Assembly (NCBI GenBank): GCA_033026295.1
Contig: CM065182.1
Location: forward strand, 21,512,215-21,576,214
Reading direction: 5' to 3'
Source: Channa striata
Lineage: Eukaryota; Chordata; Actinopteri; Anabantiformes; Channidae
Length of the DNA stretch: 64,000 nt
In this document: in pieces, positions 11,910 to 24,085 of the stretch
Position numbering within the stretch: the stretch's first letter is position 1
How the letters are laid out: each line of letters begins with the position of its first letter
Made by a program: the position numbers and the translations under genes
The notes under the pieces: generated by a model
Told to the model about the DNA's origin: nothing
Seen by the model: only the letters and a program-made list of their open reading frames with translations
The model's database searches: none

Positions 11910-12085
11910 TAGGCTCATACACTGATCAGATTTAACATAAATACCACCTGCTGGTTGTAATGTTGTGATGGACTACATTAGTTTGGGCACTGATGAACCT
12001 GCAGCTTCACAGCCTGACACACATCAGCTGTGATACACCCCTGTCAGCCACAACTTTAAAACCATCAGGTGGTGATAATTGCTAT
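11910..12085. mobile_element. Tc1/mariner terminal fragment (MITE-like)
   Basis: ACACTGATCAGATTTAACAT near 11919-11938 and CAGCCACAACTTTAAAACCA near 12046-12065 resemble the terminal repeats of the teleost Tc1 family whose ends read ACTGATCAG..ATAACATTA. Part of an internally deleted, degenerate copy. No transposase frame is left. Confidence 0.5.
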
Positions 12086-13329
12086 ATTTTATTGCTAATG
12101 TTTGAATCTACCCCAGTCAGTCATGTCTTTTATTAACATATAGGTTTTTAATGAGCATATCTGCGAAAATGTTTTAATAAACAGTGTTTTGCTGAAACAT
12201 TTAATAATGTATCCCACTGGAATTTATAATGCCCAGCATCTCTTTGAGAGTCTCAAAAAGTCCAGTTTCTATTCAACTAAACCTCTGGTACACTTTGTAC
12301 ATTTCTCATCCTGACCACCCCTTTGCTGCCATTTTAAAGTCCTGCAACCTGCCCACCATCCACCTCAATAAGTTGAAGAGAAAAGTATTCACATATCCAT
12401 GACATACGCCAAAAACATGGCATATTTAACATCAAATTGGAATTCTGTAACTACTTGTACACATAGTGACACAATTAATCAAAGCCACTGTGTTTCCATT
12501 TAAATAATTGTATTTAGTTTAATGTTAAAATCAAATCTCCAGTTAAATCTTTTTCCATGCGGCGTTCACGCGGTGAAGTGGATGTGTTGGAGTTTTACAA
12601 TTGAAGTTAATTAGCTCAAAGTGTTTTTTTCTTCGTGATGGGGGGACTTAATGTCCAAACAAACACGGGTGGGGTTGGGTTAGTCATTTCCGTAGAATCG
12701 TACGGTATCTTGATTATTCCAAACATCAGCTGTCCGTACGAGCCACATGGAATGCAGTGATTGCTGTCTTGGCTGTATTCATCCTCCTTGATTTCTCATC
12801 TCCTCACTTCATTACATTCAGAACATTATGACTTTGCTGAGAGTGTAAGGCAACATGAGCACCACTGACATTAACCTCAAGTTTAGAGCTGTAGAGCACA
12901 TCAGGAACTGATGGTTAATTTCGTCTTCCACACATTTATATTCTGATCTGTTTTGTTTCCCCTGTTTGGAAATGACACCTACAGAAAGAAATGTATTCCA
13001 AGCAAATGTTCCCCATTGTGCTTATGTTTAGGGTGAATTAGAGAAGCTGGCAGTCCTGTAGAAAGTGATTTGATATTGTTTTTGACACTGCCTGAAAAAC
13101 TCTGAGTATAATGTTTGACAAGAAATCATGAGTCAACTGTGGCAGTCCACAGAGTCCATTTTGGATGAGCATAAAGATGACGTGTGCACTCCGGAATCCT
13201 ATAAAAGCAGTTTTAATAAGAAGTCAATGAGACAATCCTCCTGCAGATAACGTATTTATATTCTAGAAAATAGTTATTTTTAGCTTCTTTAAAAAATATG
13301 TGTTTATCTCAGCTCATTATTATATTATA
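12086..13329. other. intron sequence, nothing recognised
   Basis: AT-rich intronic DNA between two transposon remnants. No gene, no long open frame and no clear repeat family are visible. Confidence 0.5.
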
Positions 13330-13599
13330 AAGCCCATGTCCAGAAATGCAGTAACAACTGAAATCTGTGATTTGTATTTTGAAACGTATTTATCTGACAA
13401 AAGTACAAAGAAAAGAGTTTTAGTGTTTACCTGTATTTTCTGAATATAATAAATGTTACAGTTTGATGCTGCAACACACTCAAACAATTTAGGACAGAGG
13501 CAAAATAACACTGATGATTTCAAAAGCAGAAGGTTAATTAGTGACAAGTGAGGGTATCAAGACTGAGCCTCAACCAGATAAAGAGTCCTTGCAAGGAGA

Positions 13600-14034
13600 G
13601 ATGAGTCATGACTCACCACTTTGAGACAATAGTCATACAGTTCAAAAAGAATGTTTCTCAATACAAGATTAAAAGAATACAGGTCTTTCATCCACTAAAG
13701 AAGCCTAAAGGCAGAGGGCAGAAACCACTGTTGAATGTGTGGGACATTCAAGCCACAGAGAACAGCATTCCACGAGAAACCATCACGCAGCTGTGGTGAA
13801 TATTATCACGTGGATTTGGGAGGAATTTGGAGAACCGATATCGCTTAAAACAGTCAACTGCTGCATCCAGAAATGCAACCTGACACCTATCATGTAGACA
13901 TATATCAGTTCTGTGCAGAAACGCCGCACAGTTCTACGTCTGTGGAAGTTGGGTTGTGGCAGTCTGTATCTGTCTTTAATTGGACACCTGCGGCTCATTA
14001 TGAAGCGAAGAAAAAAACGGTAGTGACCACTGAC
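13600..14034 (+). pseudogene. Tc1 transposase remnant (N-terminal part)
   Basis: The translated stretch from 13608 (HFETIVIQFKKNVSQY...KPKGRGQKPLLNV) follows the Tc1 pattern of a paired-like helix-turn-helix DNA-binding domain and a basic GR-rich linker. The catalytic triad region is absent, and the frame is broken at several points before the inserted MITE. It is non-functional and carried inside the pknox2 leader intron. Confidence 0.6.
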
Positions 14035-14036
14035 TA

Positions 14037-14637
14037 CCGTAAATTCTGGACTATAGAGCGCACCTAAATTTAAGCCGCACCCGCTAAAATTTAAAAGAAA
14101 TATATATTTTGTCACATATAAACCGCATCGGACTATAAGCCGCCAATATCCAGGCTGAGAAATAATATCTGTTGTATGCGCTCCTACTCATTGTTCACAG
14201 TAGGCATGAGGATGTTCTGTGCGCTGTTTTACCGGCATTACGGTAAAGAGTGCGTTTACGTGTATGTGTGGCTGGTATAACACATTATAAATAAACGGCT
14301 TGTTCCATAGCCAAAGGAGAAGACGTCTCTTATTCTTCACGAATTACGCAGGAGTTGCTGCGTTCAACAAAAGATTTTGTACCATAAGTGTTTATTCATA
14401 CACCTGAACCTGAATGGTGCCTGTAACACGGCAGTAAAAGTGCTGATGTTTGCTGTTGTGCGTCTTGGGTTGCATGCGCTAAGAATAAAAACTGGCGCTT
14501 TTTTGTTTGCACTGACTTCCATCTACAGCGCCCATCTGAGGGCTGCAGAAAAATTCATAGAAAAGCCGCATCTCTGTAAAAGTCGCATGGTTCAAAACGT
14601 CGGAAAAAAGTAGCGGCTTATGGTCCGGAAAATACGG
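14037..14637. mobile_element. 601-bp MITE with TA target duplication, nested in the Tc1 copy
   Basis: The left end is CCGTAAATTCTGGACTATAG and the right end on the minus strand CCGTATTTTCCGGACCATAA, flanked by TA on both sides (14035-14036 and 14638-14639). Removing the insert and one TA restores a continuous Tc1 C-terminal sequence, so the boundaries are well defined. Repeated sub-terminal AAGCCGC words lie at both ends. It has no coding capacity. This 'CCGTATTTTCCGGACTATAAGCCGC' family is common in fish genomes, but I do not assign a superfamily beyond TA-target DNA transposon. Confidence 0.8.
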
Positions 14638-14897
14638 TACTGAGCGGCTGAAGTCTTGCAACCAGCAAGAATTGGCAAATATTCCACGGGCACGACTGCG
14701 ACGATTAATACCCTCATTTCCCAAACTATTAAAGAGTGTAATTAAAAAGAAGATTGTGTATCACAATGTCAGTCCCAAGTTTTTTGAATGTGTTGCAGCC
14801 ATCAAAACTCCAAACTATGCTTACATTTACAAAATACAATACATTTGGTCTTCAAATAACGGTTCAGCTGCCCAACTTTCCTGGACACGGGGCTTTA

Positions 14898-17800
14898 GCA
14901 TTTTCTTCCCTGTGTCCTTCTTGCTGTAATGACTCAGTCATCAAGATTGCATCTTATCCAGAGTATCCAAGAGCAGCAGTGAAATATTTCTTTGCTTCCC
15001 CCATGAGCAGAATGCATGTCGACATATTAAACTTTGTTAAACTTGGTTTCCAGGCTGCCACTTTCCATCACATCAAAGTTTGATTTATAACAAAATTCAA
15101 GCCAAAACAATCACAGAAAAATCAGATTACTGCAGAGTGTCTGTTTCCTGTGATTTGTGGTAGCAGGCACATAATTTGTCAAAGAAAGCAGTGCTGTGTT
15201 AAGTATGTTTGCACAGTGGTGCGGGCTAACCGCATGCCAACTCTGATTTTAGAAGTGGTAATATTTAATGACTCTGCTCCACGCGCCTCATATGTGAGCG
15301 CTCCACTCTGAGCACCGCTCTTTTACTGTCCTTCCTGATTTGCCGCTGCTGACGAGATGCGAGGCTTCGACTTGTGTTGCCTTTCGAGTTATAATGCAAA
15401 CATGTTAGATTTAGATAGTGTGTGAAGAAGCTCAAGGAGCGAGCGTTTATTATTATCAAAACATACGCATTGCTGTAAATGAATCTATGTAGAATTAACA
15501 TTTAATTCCTGCAGCTGCTTAAAAAGCAGTTCCTAAGCTCCTTCTATACTGTAATTGATTTATTCTTACAATTGTCACTTGAATACTGAAAACATGACAC
15601 TTTCCATGTATCTGTGTTATTATTTATCAATAAAATCTTCATTAAAACATTATCAGGGAGAGCAGACATGATTCCACATCTTAACAGTAGCAGTGTAAAC
15701 TCAGATGGAGAAAGAGAGCAAAGCTACTGAAACCCACTTTCCAAACGCAAGACTTCTTTTCCACTACAAAGAATAATTACTTTTTCCAACTCCCTCGCCA
15801 TAATTGGTTACTACTCTTTTATCTTATCTATGTGTGAATAATTATCACAGGCATCATATTAGATTATTTCATGCATAATAAATGAACTCAGTGTGTGTTG
15901 GGTAATTAGCATGTTAGGATATGTGGCACGATAAGAGGGTTTGCTCCCTCACACATTGTATTGTCAAGCCGTTCCTGAAAAGTGAGAAATGCAATAAGAA
16001 TAGGGAGATTCTCAAGATTCTTTAAATGTATTTTGTAGTGTGTGTGTGTGGGTTCACTTCTCCTGTCGGTTTTGGGGAATATGTCTGGTGTAAAATAATG
16101 TACCTTGTAATGCATTTGACATTTAATTCAGGATCCACAGCAGACCGTCGTTTATATGCAGAAGACATATAAAGGACATAGTAGCATAATGGAGATTATT
16201 GTCGAAGATGGAGCAATATGCTACTTGACTTTGGTGGATGTGTGCTGCATAGAGTGTTTCCAGTCCACATGACAGACACAACATCTTTTTGGTTGAGATT
16301 TCACAAGTGAGCAGGTTCTCGGCAGCAACGCTCACAACTAAACTGCGAGGTGGTAAGCAGTTAGGTAAACTTACATACTGTAGGTACTGTAAGTGTAAGT
16401 GTTTCCATCGGATGTTCTTTTTACTTTTACTTCATGGGAGGGAAATGTACTTTTTACTCCATCTACATTCATTTCCCAGCTTTAGTTACTATTTGCAAAT
16501 AAGTAAAATAAATATATGATCAAATAATGAAGGATGATATGCTGTTGTTGATTAACCACCTGTCAGTACATGAAATAATTAAAATCGACTTTACGTTTTT
16601 CTCAGGAGTAACAGAGCTTTGAAATATAGTTTTTAACGGAATACAGCACACATTTTTTTATTTACCAGCATCAGCTTAATGCTTTTTGAAAAACATTGTT
16701 TTCGTATTGTACTTATATTTGAAATGATAGATTTGATGCACGTACTTACATTTGAATAAAGAATTTCAAGTGGGTTTTACTTTTAATTTTATTTGACCGA
16801 CAGGTTTGTGTACTACTACTACCACTGACTTAAACTGCAGGCATTATACTTTTTGTAGAGGTTATTGTTGCATCTTGATTGTTTCCTGTTAGAAAATGTT
16901 GTCAGTTAATGGCAAGTCAAAAACATTACTGCATGTATGATTAAAATGCCGTCAGTTAACAGTTATTTTTTTTGTCCAAATATCTGATCTTGGACTAACG
17001 TATCCACTTAGTGGGATTACTCAAATTTGCAATTTGTGTGATTTGGCTTAACAGAATAAAACATACTGACTTCAGACACAATGTGATTATTCACTGTTAG
17101 ACAAAACCACAGTCTTCTCTAATCTTAACAAAGCGCTTGTTTCCCAAACCTCATGTTTCCTAAACCTAACCACACGTGGGATTTTGAAGTTCGGGTCTAT
17201 GAGTTGTACACCAGTCATCCTCTTTGTGCCTTGTTTCCCATGAAAAACAAGTAAGTTCCAAGGAGGTGGTTAAGATGCTTTATTGAAACATAATGCAAAC
17301 GGTGAGTCAGATTTCCTGAAAACATAACTGCATTTAGTTGGGTTGCGTAGAAAGAAAATTATTCAGAGACAGGGGTGTTTGGAGATATTAAATATGTACT
17401 CCAGGTAGTTTACGCATTTATATGCTGCCCTAAGGTTCAGTAATGACAGATGCTAATTTGAACTATTAAAGTGTAGTGAAAGCAGACGAGTACTAACAAG
17501 CCATTACATGTGTGAACCCACAACAGCAGTTCTTCCAGTTTAAATGAGGTAAACTTGCTGCTGGATGCTCGGAAACAGTTCTTTACTGGGTTGAGCCAAT
17601 CAGCACCAAGTCCAGTAGTGTTACCTTGCCCTGAGTGAGCTGTCTATAAAGAGGCACTTTTGCAAATGCAATAACTTCAGGTTTTATAACCCAATTAAAG
17701 TGTTTTCAGTGTCTCTATTAAACACTGTAGAAGAAATGTGAACCTCAAACCTGGAAATTTTTCATACCTTTGAGTTTTGGTCACATTGCAGAATAGTCAG

Positions 17801-18400
17801 ACACACACACTCTAGTATCTTGGTTGCTTTTAACATGAACGGCTTCTTTGACGCTGAATGTTTCAGCTGCAGTTTTTTTGGTCCTGCAACATTTTTCTGG
17901 CAGTGACACTTTTTACTAACCTGTGCCAAAAACCTGTAAAACACAAACACAGTGAGCTGTTTTTTTCAGCATTCAGGTATTTCCATTTGTTAATATTCCG
18001 GACAAAAAGGAGGAAAAAAGACACTAAATATGATTCCTGCTGTCAATAAACGGCACTGGCACATGCCACTGTAATTACCACAGCATATGACAAAGGTATT
18101 TTAGAGAGTTTTGCAGAGTTTGGGGGTTAGGTTTTGTTTTTGTTTTGTTCTTTTTGTAAGGTCGCACTTTTCCCTCTTATTCATACAACACAATCTGAAT
18201 ATGAACACGTCTGAATGTTATCAAAACCCCATTTAAACTCCTCCAAATACAAACGTTAGCAGCCAAAGAGGTGACAAAGTATCTCCGAGGGATTCATAAG
18301 AAAGTTTACAGAACTTTAATTATCTCAGAGAAAGAAGGAAAAAAGTGTTTAAAAGAATAATAAAAAAAAGACACAGGCGCCCACACACACCTCCCACTTT
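14898..18400. other. intron sequence, nothing recognised
   Basis: AT-rich intronic DNA. TAAGTACTTAC-like short repeats and CCTAAACCTAACC words near 17150-17175 hint at old repeats, but no family is clear and no exon is evident. Confidence 0.45.
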
Positions 18401-18660
18401 CTGTGCAACTTCATAAAGGTTCCTCCCGAAGAGCGACGATGGCCCTGTGCTAAAAGTGAGGTATAAACAGCTGCGGCGGCGGCGGCGTATGGGTAAATAC
18501 GGCAGCTTGGAGGCGGTGCAGCGTCACGTCTGCTGGTATGTGACGATGCTCTCGTCGAGAGCGTAAGGGAAACTTTCCAACTCCCCTTCACTCAGCCGCC
18601 TTCCTCTGGTCAAGGTCTGCGTACCCCTTTGGCATGTCGGCCTGCTGGCACTGACCCGGC
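18400..18660. promoter_or_regulatory. GC-rich patch with CGG repeat and palindrome
   Basis: A local CpG-rich island in AT-rich intron. It contains five GCG/CGG units (18473-18487) and the perfect palindrome GCTCTCG-T-CGAGAGC (about 18550-18564). It could be an alternative promoter or enhancer of pknox2 or just local composition. No coding similarity is seen, and a poly-Ala frame on the minus strand comes only from the triplet repeat. Confidence 0.3.
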
Positions 18661-20659
18661 ATTGCTACAGTGTCAGCGTGGTGTAAATGGGAACTTGAAA
18701 TGTGATAGTGCTGATTGTGGCTCAGGTTTGTTTGCTTTCAAGAGAACATTTTTCTGAGGTCAACCTTTCTCCTAAGTAAAGTAACGCTTGTGTCCGAAGT
18801 AGCACAGGTTAAAAGTTACTATTTATAGTTTTTACATCCGAGTATTTTCATTTCTGGCTGCTTCGTAGTTGGGCTTTGATACAGTTCTGGGCCAGAAATG
18901 GACCAGTCTCTGACAAAGGTGGTGTATTTTTACAGATAAAGGTCACTGCGGACTGCTGTCAGTTGGACTGTGAAGGAGAGAAGTACCGTGGCAAGAGAAG
19001 GACGAATTCCACCACCCCCTTTAAAGCGGGCAGACATAGATGAGTGTGGCCGAGAGTGTGTTTTTATGAGGGAGACAGATTAAGGACGGAGAAACACGAG
19101 GAAGAAATTGATTGGGGAAAGAAAAGAAACCAGGTGGCACATTCTCAAACGTGTGTGTGTGTGTGTGAGGGTCTTTTTGTCTTCTGCATGCTGTTGTCCA
19201 CCTAGTGGATTTAATGTTGTGCTGGACATCACTCATCAAGCTGCAAGCTGACTCTTGTTGGTCACGACCAGCATTGCGTTTTTTCTGTTGTTGACCCCCG
19301 TCCCCAACGACATTGAATGCTGCGGCCGATTGGTATATAAACCACCACAGACGTGCAACACAGAGCAATTCAAATTTAGCACCACTCTTTACTTTCATGG
19401 GAGGTGGACAATAAGTTCTTCATATTTAACTAACTGGATATCGAGCTGAGGAAGGCTGTGAAATGACACAGTCCAATAGGTGAGACTACCTGACTGGATT
19501 CTCTGCGGGCTCGACCCACAGAGATAAAATGCTTTATTATAAGAGACTGTACACACTGTGCAAATATCCAGCGTGTCTGTGAAAGAGTTAACTTTCTTCC
19601 TTTGGACTCTCACCAGTAGGGAAGAGTCAAAAAAAAGAAAAAAAAAAGGTTAGCTCACTTCAGACACTGATGGGGAATTCCTCACTGTCTGCTCTGCTTT
19701 TGGCTGTCTCTGCCAAGTCCATTGTGTATCTGTCTTCCCTGCCTACCCTATTTCATGGCCAGACGATGAAAGTGTGGTGAAATTTGCTGCGAAGGAAAAC
19801 AACAAGGAAAAGAAAAAAAAAACCCGTGCATTTTTACACCTCGTGATTGTTGGCTAGGAATAATGAGACCCTAGTGGAAACGATTGGTAGACTGTGGCTA
19901 TTTAAATTCACAAAGACGATCGTGCAGCTTCAGCTGAAGCTTTCTTGATGTTTCCAGAAAGAGCGTCATGCATCTTTGTTGTCCTTTCGTACATTTTATG
20001 TAGGTTGTATCCAAAATCATCCCTTTGTTCATGGATTTGTCATCCCCGCATACTGGGGAGCGAGAAGTTAACTCTACAATGAGCAGCACAAAGCGTTATT
20101 TAGGATCATGTTCAGATTCAAGTCCTTCAACCTTAACCAACCGTAATGTCTTTATGGGTCATTTGCTCCTACCCTCTCTCATATAATCCATAGAACCATC
20201 TGTTGAAATTACTGCCAATTTGCCACAGTCTCTGTAAGGGATGCCAGAATGGCAGCTGCACGCTGTAAGTTATATTTTTCATTGTAACCAGTCAGAAGTG
20301 CTGGATTAGAATTGCACAAACATTTTAAACAGTTCAGTTGGGTTTAGCCACAAAGACGTCAGGGTTAGGTTTAGGCACTAGATAAAGCTAGTTCGGTCTC
20401 CTGATCCAACTTCCTCGAAAAATATTTCTGTGTTTAAATAGTATGTGACCATGTTGTTGGCATGTCACCCTACAGTATTGTGGTGTTCATACACTGCTGG
20501 TTTCTTTTTGCTTGTAGAAACTACGAAGCCATTTTCTTACAGAGGGACTGTATAGTAAAGTCACACATTGTGCCTCTATAAAAGGCATCAGATTGTCTGT
20601 GGAAGTATCAACCGAAACTAGGGGACAAGACACACACTACCTTTGTTTGATTGTGCAGA
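18661..20659. other. intron sequence, nothing recognised
   Basis: Ordinary intronic DNA with short poly-A/AAAG runs (19626-19648, 19808-19824) and a GT run near 19150-19167. No gene or defined element. Confidence 0.45.
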
Positions 20660-21265
20660 TTTTTGAGGGCGCTAGGTCATGGACATTTGCATTGAGTCAT
20701 TTGGTGGATGCTTTTATGTAAAGTGACTCACAAGTGAGGTACAAAGCGAGCAAAAAATCCAAGTCAGCCAGGAAACATTAAAGCACAGTGAGAGGAAATG
20801 TTTTAGTTTTACAAGAGCTGAGTTCAACATAAGAAAGGTTAAAAAAAAAAAAAGAACTGAGTTTTTTTCATTTTTTTAGTTTAAGCTCATAAAGTCGAGG
20901 AGAACTTCTGTCCTTAGCACCTTTTTGAATGTGGAGGTAGAGGCGGCTAAACGAGTTACTGTCGATAACTTTCTTTTTTGCTGTGTGATGTAGGGAGCAC
21001 CAGATGTTGGTCATTGGCAGAGCACAGTGGGAGATAGGGATTGTAGGCCTGGACGAGGGAGTTCAGGTAGGAAGCTGCTGCTGAACAGTGCAGAGATCTG
21101 AGCCGTTTCCTTAAAAAGGAAACACGTGGGATATGGCCAGAGCCTCCACACGTTGTATAAAAGCGCTAGTTGGGAAGAAGACCAGAACTTCTGTCCTGGA
21201 GAGATCCAGACCGAGATATCAGAGAGACAGGGGAGTTTGGATCCTCAAAGTTTTGAGTAGTAGGC
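20660..21265 (+). repeat. degenerate interspersed teleost repeat
   Basis: The start (CATTTGCATTGAGTCATTTGGTGGATGCTTTTATG...AAGTGACTCACAAG) resembles the widespread fish repeat ending CATTTAGTCATTTAGCAGACGCTTTTATCC. Downstream text (GAGCACAGTGGGAGATAGGG, TCTGGACGAG-like, GAGTTCAGGTAGGA) matches the body of the same abundant family as I remember it. It is strongly mutated. The family name is not assigned. Confidence 0.45.
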
Positions 21266-23879
21266 CGCATACATACAGTACATGACTGATCTTAAACACA
21301 TTTTTTAAAATCTCAAAAACTGGCAGCACTGCATTCAGACTTGCACACCACTTTGAACCCGTAGATCTGTGTGTGAATGTGATGGGGATGTCCCTGACCT
21401 GTCGGTCAAACCGCTCCGAATAAAAAAAGGTTAAAATAAAACACTGATGTCTGTTACTCTACAGCTGTAGGTCACATATCACAACAAGAGCTTCGGCCTT
21501 AGCTGGAAAATGCCTGTCAGTCACGGCAGTATGAGAACCAGAGCTTGTGTTCTTAAGTCTCAAATCCTGCAGGTCTGGTGTCCAAGAGCAGGAAAACCAG
21601 CTGCCCTCGTGGACCCACACAGTTTGTTTACTCTGGAGCCAGAGAAAGGATTCTGTTTCTACCAGTTACGTTAACTGACTTCTGTTGGAATATTTCTACT
21701 AATAGGACGTCTTCTAAGTGTCTTCTTTGTCTGCTACATTATTGTTACAGTAAAACACGTAGGACTTAGCCTGTTCCTGTTTTTCTTTATGAGACCGTGG
21801 TTGTGCCACCCTCTACTGTTTAGCACATGCTGCCTAAGTCATTCAGGGTGTTATGACTGTCCAGTGGCTTTGATCAAAAGACGCAGCATTAACGTGTGAA
21901 ATGACATGTTAAGAAGTTAAAGCTGATGTGGAAATAATAAGTGAATGAATAGCGTCATGCAAAAAAAAAAAGCATACATGGAACCATGACAACCCATGTT
22001 CTTTCAGCGGTTGATAAAACACTGCATTTGAAGAGTTTCAAAAGCTTTGAACTTTGCTATTTATTTAATGAACAAACCATATTAAAATAGTTGCTGTTAT
22101 TATGTATAAATTATGTATTTATTGGCCTGTCAGAGAGTTCCACCTGAACCGTTGGATTTGCCTCAGTGGCTAAAGAGCAGGACTCAAACCAGGGTTTAGT
22201 AAGTCAACAGCGTGAATTATCTCGCTTGCTTACTTTTAAATGCTTTTAAGTAGGTGGATTGAAATATAATAAGTGCACCGAACAGTGAGTAAGATTCTAT
22301 ATTAAAATTATGCAGACTGTTAAACAAAACTTTAAGTGAAAAAGCTTGAAACTACCAAAAAGCAAGGACACTTGGGCATGACTGTAGAAGCTTCACAGTT
22401 TCCTTATGTTGAAAAGATGTGATTAATGTGATTAAGATGAGGCACAGAAACTAGATCGTTAGTTCAGATTCACTCAAAATATGCTGTTTGGCTAAAAATT
22501 AGGCCTAAATTTTCCACGGTTGTCACGGTTGTAAGCATGTAGTCAACGCTGCTGATCGATGACGGTTGGTCCTTGCGTTCGTAGCCCAACCCTCCTTCTG
22601 TAACACAAACTGATGGTCACTAGAGGACTGTTTAACACATTGTAAGGTAAAAAAGGCAACAACCTACATATTAATGTCTTTTGGTTTTTGTGACTATTGT
22701 CTGTCATCCACAAGTATATACATTTACAATACAGACTGTCAGTATTGAGCCTCAAACCAAAACTCTTACTGGGTTTTCCTGCACCTTTATTTTTCAAGTC
22801 TTTTATTCTTTTTCACATCATTAGCCTCCATTTGGATAATCTCTTTTTATCCCACTAGTTTAGTGATTATTATTTCATCTTCTTGATGCGCCTCAGTGTA
22901 TTAAAACAATCCACTGGTGGCACGGAGGATTCGAACTTCTTTTCCAGAGATCTTTACAGAAAGCCCAGACTGGCGGAAATGAGACCGGTCTCGTTTTGTT
23001 TGCTCAATCCATCCTGACTAATCACGACGTGGGTATTTTTAGCAGTGGATTCCTGTTTGGCTTCCCCCCACTGTTCACAGAGGGTTATCATGTTCTATAA
23101 GACAGGCAGGAATAATCAATGGCAGATATAAGTCAAGAGTCTGGTAGTATAAAGTTAGTGATCCCCGTGCAGAGCTAGAGGTTCGACAGAGTACTCATGT
23201 GGGTGTGTGTGGATTTAAAGTGTGTGCTGTGTTTTGTCTGACCCAGCTGCATGTATCAGCTCCATGCTCATTAAATGTGGAGTTTAAACCCGTGGTGACG
23301 CCTCGCCAGCTCTGGTTACTCCTCTGGGACTACCTGCCATTGTCATAGAGAGACCCTCATAATTCCCAGGAATTAGCCTCATATTTTTGAAGTGTGGCAG
23401 GCTTGAGAAAAGCTGCAAGGCTGGAGCTTTGACTACTGTGAAATGCTCCTAAAGACTTTGTGTATTTGCCTCATTATATGTGAGTGTCTTGCTTGTGATC
23501 CACCACCTAAGATTCTATTGTTTCACGTGTGTAAACCTCACGTCCAGCTGAGGCTGGTTTTTCACAGCTGTGCACAATGGTGTCAATCCCCCCCCGAAGT
23601 GTCTGAGTCCTCACTGTGAAGGTGGCCAGGTGACCCAATGTCCTGTTTGTCAGGAGAACAGAAATCTTTGTGATTGTTGCACGTCCGGTCGGTCAGTGAT
23701 CTGTGGCACATCCAGCTGCCGGACATGAAGACTTATTTAGCCTCTATTGTGCTCCTTGGAAACAATCAAACTCTGTACTCAGTTAATCTTCAATGCCAAG
23801 GAATGATTTTGAAGTGTGAGGTTGCTGGGTTGGTTGTCAATATGCGTGGGAGATCACTGCTGGTTTTGGGTGCACGAGC
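21266..23879. other. intron sequence, mostly unremarkable
   Basis: No exon recognised. The 23330-23480 part is less repetitive and could hold a conserved element, but no single motif is convincing. A B-box-like GTTCGAATCC on the minus strand near 22930 has no tRNA fold around it. Confidence 0.4.
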
Positions 23880-24085
23880 CACTCGCATTATCATGCAAAA
23901 TTAATTATTTGCCTCCTTTTTATGTCCTCCCAAATCTTGCTGCAGTAAAAAACCTGTCTGTGTTTTATTGAAACGAAATTATGGCATAATGTCACTTTTG
24001 CTATTAGCACCCAGGGTCTGTGCATGCCAATTGATCCTGCTGTTGTCATAGCAACATGAACCACTAAACCTCTGCGCAGCTGTTG
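23880..24085. promoter_or_regulatory. candidate conserved non-coding element (TAATTA, X-box)
   Basis: Dense block with ATGCAAAATTAATTATTTGC (about 23893-23912), two octamer-like words around a TAATTA core, and GTTGTCATAGCAAC at 24042-24055, one step from the RFX X-box consensus GTTGCCATGGCAAC. It is non-repetitive and non-coding. An enhancer role is inferred. Confidence 0.38.

Larger units (their letters stand above)
13330..14895 (+). mobile_element. degenerate Tc1/mariner transposon, interrupted by a MITE
   Basis: Both ends are inverted copies of each other: the left starts AAGCCCATGTCCAG and the right, read on the minus strand, AAGCCCCGTGTCCAGG, each next to a TA (13328-13329 and 14896-14897), as Tc1 elements require. 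A second inverted module (GATGCTGCAACACACTCAAA at 13460-13480, inverse near 14785-14808) makes the terminal repeats long. Inside, 13600-13930 resembles the helix-turn-helix half of a Tc1 transposase, including a GR-rich patch and a stretch matching the usual CTGCATCCAGAAATGCAAC signature. The catalytic DDE middle is deleted, and GGCTCATTATGAAGCG at 13991-14006 rejoins the C-terminal part. The C-terminal part is split by the 14037-14637 insertion and resumes after it. Stop codons and frameshifts show that it is dead. Confidence 0.8.

Noticed and set aside
22915..22990. Possible tRNA on the minus strand (GTTCGAATCC B-box followed by ...GCCACCA)
   Set aside because: No pairing acceptor stem, no A-box at the right distance, and the T-arm flanks do not pair; at most a decayed SINE piece.
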